This document shows, piece by piece, positions 59,997-64,000 of a stretch of DNA of 64,000 bases (position 1 is the first letter of the stretch; every line of letters starts with the position of its first letter). Both the position numbers and the translations under genes were made by a program. Source of the stretch: Camellia lanceoleosa (taxonomy: Eukaryota > Streptophyta > Magnoliopsida > Ericales > Theaceae); NCBI GenBank assembly GCA_025200525.1, contig CM045770.1, forward strand, positions 127,201,429 to 127,265,428. Direction: 5' to 3'. A model generated the notes under the pieces. That model made no database searches. It saw only the letters and a program-made list of their open reading frames with translations, and was not told the origin of the DNA.

Positions 59997-60172
59997 AATT
60001 TTAAACATATATAATAATGATGTCGCACAGAATTTTCTTGAGTAATCAAACTAATCATGGCTTTTGCATCTGATTCCACATGAATTCCTAAAAATTCAGA
60101 TCCACAGCTAGCTTCAAGTCATCTTTAAGGGCCAAGAGTTCTGCCTCCATAGCTGAAAACTGATCTTATATT
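59997..60172 (-). pseudogene. RNase H C-terminal half, second copy
   Basis: Same sequence as 22696-22871, with MEAELLAL and VESDAKAMISLI, ending at the ATATT that precedes the LTR at 60173. The N-terminal half would lie beyond the window if the whole chromovirus is present. Confidence 0.78.
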
Positions 60173-61655
60173 TGTAACAACCACGACCCGTGATTAGCGC
60201 TAATTCATGTTAATGTGTGTCAAACAAGTAATTAAGCAGAAATCTTGAGATAATTACGTGTGCATTGCATCATTTTGTGTTTATATCTATTTGACGTAGA
60301 AAGATCTGTGTATGTTCTAGTTTCGGTTTGCGAATTGAAGGCCTTATCGGCATTCGATTCTAAAATTGATTTGATTTATGTGTTATTTTGAATTTTAGAA
60401 CCTTATGGTAGGTTTAATTGGAATTCGATTTGGAGCGATTAAATTAGATTAAATTAATGTCCACTTAATTAACCTTAATTAATTACACTTTTATCCAAGC
60501 CTATTTAAGGCACCAATTGAGCTTCCACTCATCTCTTTTCCTTCATCTAAATACAATGTGAGCCTATTCAAGAAGGGGGAAAAAAAAAAGTAAGAGAGGG
60601 AGAGTTGGGAGTAATTGAGCCCAAACAAGGGATTTGCTAGGAAATGTTGTAAGATTGAAGAGAATTTGGGAGTTTCAACTTCAACTTTTGTGAATTCAAG
60701 TCTCTAGGTAAGGAATCAAACTCTTAGTTTTGTAATTGAGTTAAATTTTACAAGACTTCAAGTGAATTAGATGAATTCATGTTGGATTTGAGTTAGAAAT
60801 GAAGAGAATTGAGCCATACCATGCATGCATGTCCGTTTCTTTACAAAATGAGCATGATTTCAAAGAATTCTTTCATGCATGTGTTCATCTCACCTACATT
60901 TTGAGAATTCAGCATGTTTTCTATCAATTTGCCTAATTTGATCATGTTTTGAGAGGTTTGAGTTCAAGGGAATTCATACATGTTATGTTGATGAAACATT
61001 CATAAGGTTTAAGTTGAATTTGTGAACAATTGGCATGCTTTAAAGCCTTGATTTTATGAAAGGATCTTTAAATCATGATGTTTTATGAATTTCTAAATGT
61101 TTTCCAGAATTTCGGCTCAAAAAGGATGAGTTTTGAACTGTTTGGTTTGAGTTCGAAACTTGGAGATCAAATCTGGAAATTCCAAAATTTGAATCTACGC
61201 TCGAGCGTAGGAGTTCACGCTTGAGCGAGCACTCTGAATATGTGCACTTCCACTCGAGCGACTTGATGCACCTTTCGGCGTGAAATGCATGTATCTAGAA
61301 GCTCATATGTTTTACAGCACGCTCAAGCGACAAAAGTCACGCTCGAGCGAGGGTCTAAGTCTCACGCTCGAGTGTGATATATAAGTAACCAGTACTTTTT
61401 CAAAGTTTATAGTCCGCTCGAGTGAGAGAAGTCATGCTTGAGCGAACCCTCACTTTTGCATGTCAGATTCGGCGATGAAAGCCACCCTCAAGCGTGGACC
61501 CTGTTTTCAGCAAACTTTGGAAAATGTTTTCTAATGCAATATTTTTGCATTCTCATTCCATCCTAGGCATTCCTAAGCCATGATTAAGTCACCATAATAA
61601 GAATAAGAGTATAAACACACTAAGAACAAGTGAAATAAGTTATGTACAATTCAAA
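60173..61655 (+). repeat. Chromovirus 5' LTR, second copy, up to nested insert
   Basis: Counterpart of 22872-24356. Two CTCGAG words of the array differ: 'ctgctcgagcgtg' has become 'cacctttcggcgtg' (near 61268), and the word near 61470 has become 'cagattcggcg'. Confidence 0.88.
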
Positions 61656-64000
61656 TGTCACGACCCAAACCCGCCCTTATGGGTTTAGCAATGTGACCGA
61701 TGTCAAGAGATTACCAAAGGCACCTTGATATCTGATGTCTGATGCGAGTGGCGGAATATCTGATAATTAAACAATGTCCAATGAGTACATAATGCACGTA
61801 TGCAAAAGACTTTTCATACATATATCTGATCGATAATAAAAGTATGCACAATATTCTGATCATTAGGACATGGACCTAATCCTGTTAAGCGATGCGATAC
61901 GATCTATCTGAGAATACAAAAGCAGAATAGAAAGACGAGCGGAAATTAAAAACACCCTAAGCCATAACTTGAGAGGCTTGGAACCTCGCATGATGAGGCA
62001 CGAGTTGGCTTGACAAAAGAGTCTAACCCATGCTCCTAGCTCCGTCTGGTGCTGAACACCTACATATATATATATATAGCAGTGAGCTAAAGCCCGATGA
62101 ATGACATAGTCGTAAAGAGGTTAGAATGAATGTCCTTTCGATTGAAAGCGATCAATTGATTGATATATCGGTCATTTAGTCATACTTGGTCATATGTGGT
62201 ACATCCATTAGCATAGCGATAGAAATGCATGAGTCTTGAAAGACCGAGCATCAATGATGGCCATCATGACGATGAAAGTTCCAAGATAGGCGGCGAGATC
62301 TCTATAACGATAGCGATAACGATGAGCGATAGTTGCTATAGATGCCATGTCTGATTCGAGAATAGAGAACAAACATTTAATCGATGCTTGTATCAATTCA
62401 TAAGCATGATGCAGTTTAAACAGTCACATTTGAACATATATTTACACAATTGTTACTCACAGAGTTCTGGGCTATAAAAAACTAAGGCGTCTTGAAAGCC
62501 AACCTATCTGGTGACATAACGAACACACACTAAGTTACACATTCGGGAATCAAAGACTTAGTCCCTACTTAGCCTCGGTGTGGTTCTACGTCTATATCCT
62601 CATTAAGATGCCTTAAACTAGGCCTAAGAATGCCTAGGATGAAATGAGGATGCAAAGATGCACTCAGAAAATATTTTCAGAATTTTCAGAAAATAGGGGT
62701 CCCGCTCGAACGTGGATTTCCCAGCTCGAGCGGACATGCAGATAAAGGTTCCTGCTCGAGCATCACTTCCTATGCTCGAGCGGACTGCAAAACAGTCAAA
62801 AGTACTAGATGCTCAAAATCCACGCTCGACGGGCGCTCGACCCCCGTTCGAGCGTATGACACGAGCCTCCGCTCGAGCGTACATTCCTTCACTCGAGCGG
62901 ACTGTAAAACAGTGCAAGATGCTGGGAGCTCGAATTCCACACTCGAGTGCCAATAACCCCGCTCGAGCGTGAGTTCAAAATCTGGAATTCCCAGATTTGA
63001 ACCTCAAGCTCAAATTCAACTTTCAATGAATCAAATTCAATCCTTTGGGCCCATTTCACGGAAACACTTGTAAATACATAGTATGACATGATTCAAAGCT
63101 CAAATTGTAAAATCAAGGCCCAAAGGTAGTTCAATTAAATCCAAAGTCAAACCAATTTTTCATGAACAAGATGAACATGGAACATACATGAATTTAAACA
63201 CTTCAAAGCTTCAAATGCTAGCCCAATTGAGCCAATTCTTTCTAAAACATGATGAAATCATGGACTATACCAATAATATGAATATGCATATACCAAATTC
63301 CATGAAATTAACTTCCAAATGTAAGGATATAAACATACATACAAAGATTAAGCTTCCATTCAACAATTTAGCACCAATTCTAGGCTCTACCCTCAAATGG
63401 ACCATGAACCATGCAAGAACAATCTTAAATACATCAATAAAGGTTGAATTTCCTACCTTAAGCCTTCAATTATAAGACTAGAAGCTCAAGTTTGCAATCT
63501 ATACTTTAATTCTTCAAGCCACCACACAAAATCAAGTTGAAATCACTCATTTCCTCTCATTCTCTCACTCTAGTCGGTTGTGGCCTCTAAAATGTCTGAA
63601 GGAATGTGTTTGGTCAAGTGTTGTATAAGTGATACAATAAGTCCTAGCATTGCCCACTAACATGGCATTATGGTAAATAAGGCAACTCTTGCCAATTAGC
63701 TTGATTTAATCTAATTTAATCATACCAAATTACATCTCAGATAAATATGCCATAAAATCACATAAGTTATGATTAATACATAACACTAATCGATTTCGGA
63801 TTCGGCTGCCGATAAGGCCTTCAATTCGCAATTTAAAACATAAAACATGGACGGATAAGTTTAACGATCAGCAGATAGATATGCATTTAAACTAACGCGT
63901 TAAATCGATCGATCCGATATTTGATCGATTCATTTACTTTTCATAATCGATCGGTTTAGCGATGTCGGTGGTTGTCGGTGTCGGTGGTGAGGTTATTACA
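61656..64000 (-). mobile_element. Nested solo LTR, second copy
   Basis: It begins TGTCACGACCC directly after TCAAA (61651-61655) and reaches its other terminus, TTATTACA, exactly at the last base of the window. The CTCGAG array at 62703-62980 is well preserved. The last ~120 bp contain GATC and 'gtcggtg' repeats not present in copy 1, and the first ~700 bp have CAGT to CGAT-type changes. Confidence 0.88.

Larger units (their letters stand above)
53762..64000. repeat. Second copy of 16464-26712
   Basis: Order, orientation and almost all bases match 16464-26712 with an offset of 37286-37301. It includes the hAT-like element, RTE end, both MITEs, SINE, RNase H half, chromovirus 5' LTR start and the nested solo LTR at the same TCAAA site. 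It starts directly at the gap and reaches the window end. Differences are clustered small substitutions and indels. Confidence 0.95.

Noticed and set aside
61656..64000. Second solo LTR as an independent insertion
   Set aside because: It shares the exact TCAAA target site and flanking LTR with 24357-26712, so it is the same event present twice in the sequence.

Overview
This window looks like heterochromatic, repeat-dense nuclear DNA of a flowering plant, probably a eudicot. The evidence is AT-rich intergenic sequence, Ty3/gypsy elements of chromovirus and Tat type, plant L1-type and RTE-type LINEs, a SINE, and hAT-like, Tourist-like and Mutator-like short DNA transposons. I see no convincing host protein-coding gene, tRNA or rRNA. 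Nearly every long open frame belongs to a decayed transposon. All family names rest on motifs recognised by eye, not on searches.

Layout. 1-6517: two copies of one long-LTR family (termini TGTAGACACC/TACA type) in opposite orientation, the plus copy nested in the minus copy. 6518-7822: AT-rich dispersed repeats. 7823-17162: a minus-strand L1-type LINE (ORF1, then ORF2 with endonuclease, RT and zinc-finger C-terminus, then 3' UTR). Its ORF2 is split by a 3,386-bp solo LTR (8593-11978, target duplication GTACC). 17163-22871: a hAT-like element, an RTE LINE 3' end, two MITEs, a SINE and half of an RNase H domain. 22872-34920: a Ty3/gypsy chromovirus flanked by ATATT. It carries a second solo LTR (24357-26712, target duplication TCAAA) inside its 5' LTR, and it splits the RNase H domain. 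35071-40030: fragments, including a LINE derivative that lacks ORF2 but keeps a 12-bp target duplication, and a MITE. 40425-44004: a solo LTR (target duplication CTACA). 44582-53252: a plus-strand intron-like accessory reading region beside a minus-strand Tat-type gag-pol relic. 53662-53761: a 100-N gap.

From 53762 to the window end the sequence repeats 16464-26712 almost base for base, including the nested insertion at the same target site. This is either a recent segmental duplication or, more likely given its position at a gap, redundant haplotype sequence left in the assembly. The two copies differ mainly in small clusters at CAG and CTCGAG words, which looks like consensus error rather than evolution.

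The strongest biological pattern is that three LTR families each carry palindromic GC-rich words (CTCGAG, GGCCGACCGGCC, GCCGCACGCGTGCGGC) in otherwise AT-rich LTRs. Two unrelated LTR families also share a roughly 100-bp module. No new defence or metabolic system is visible.
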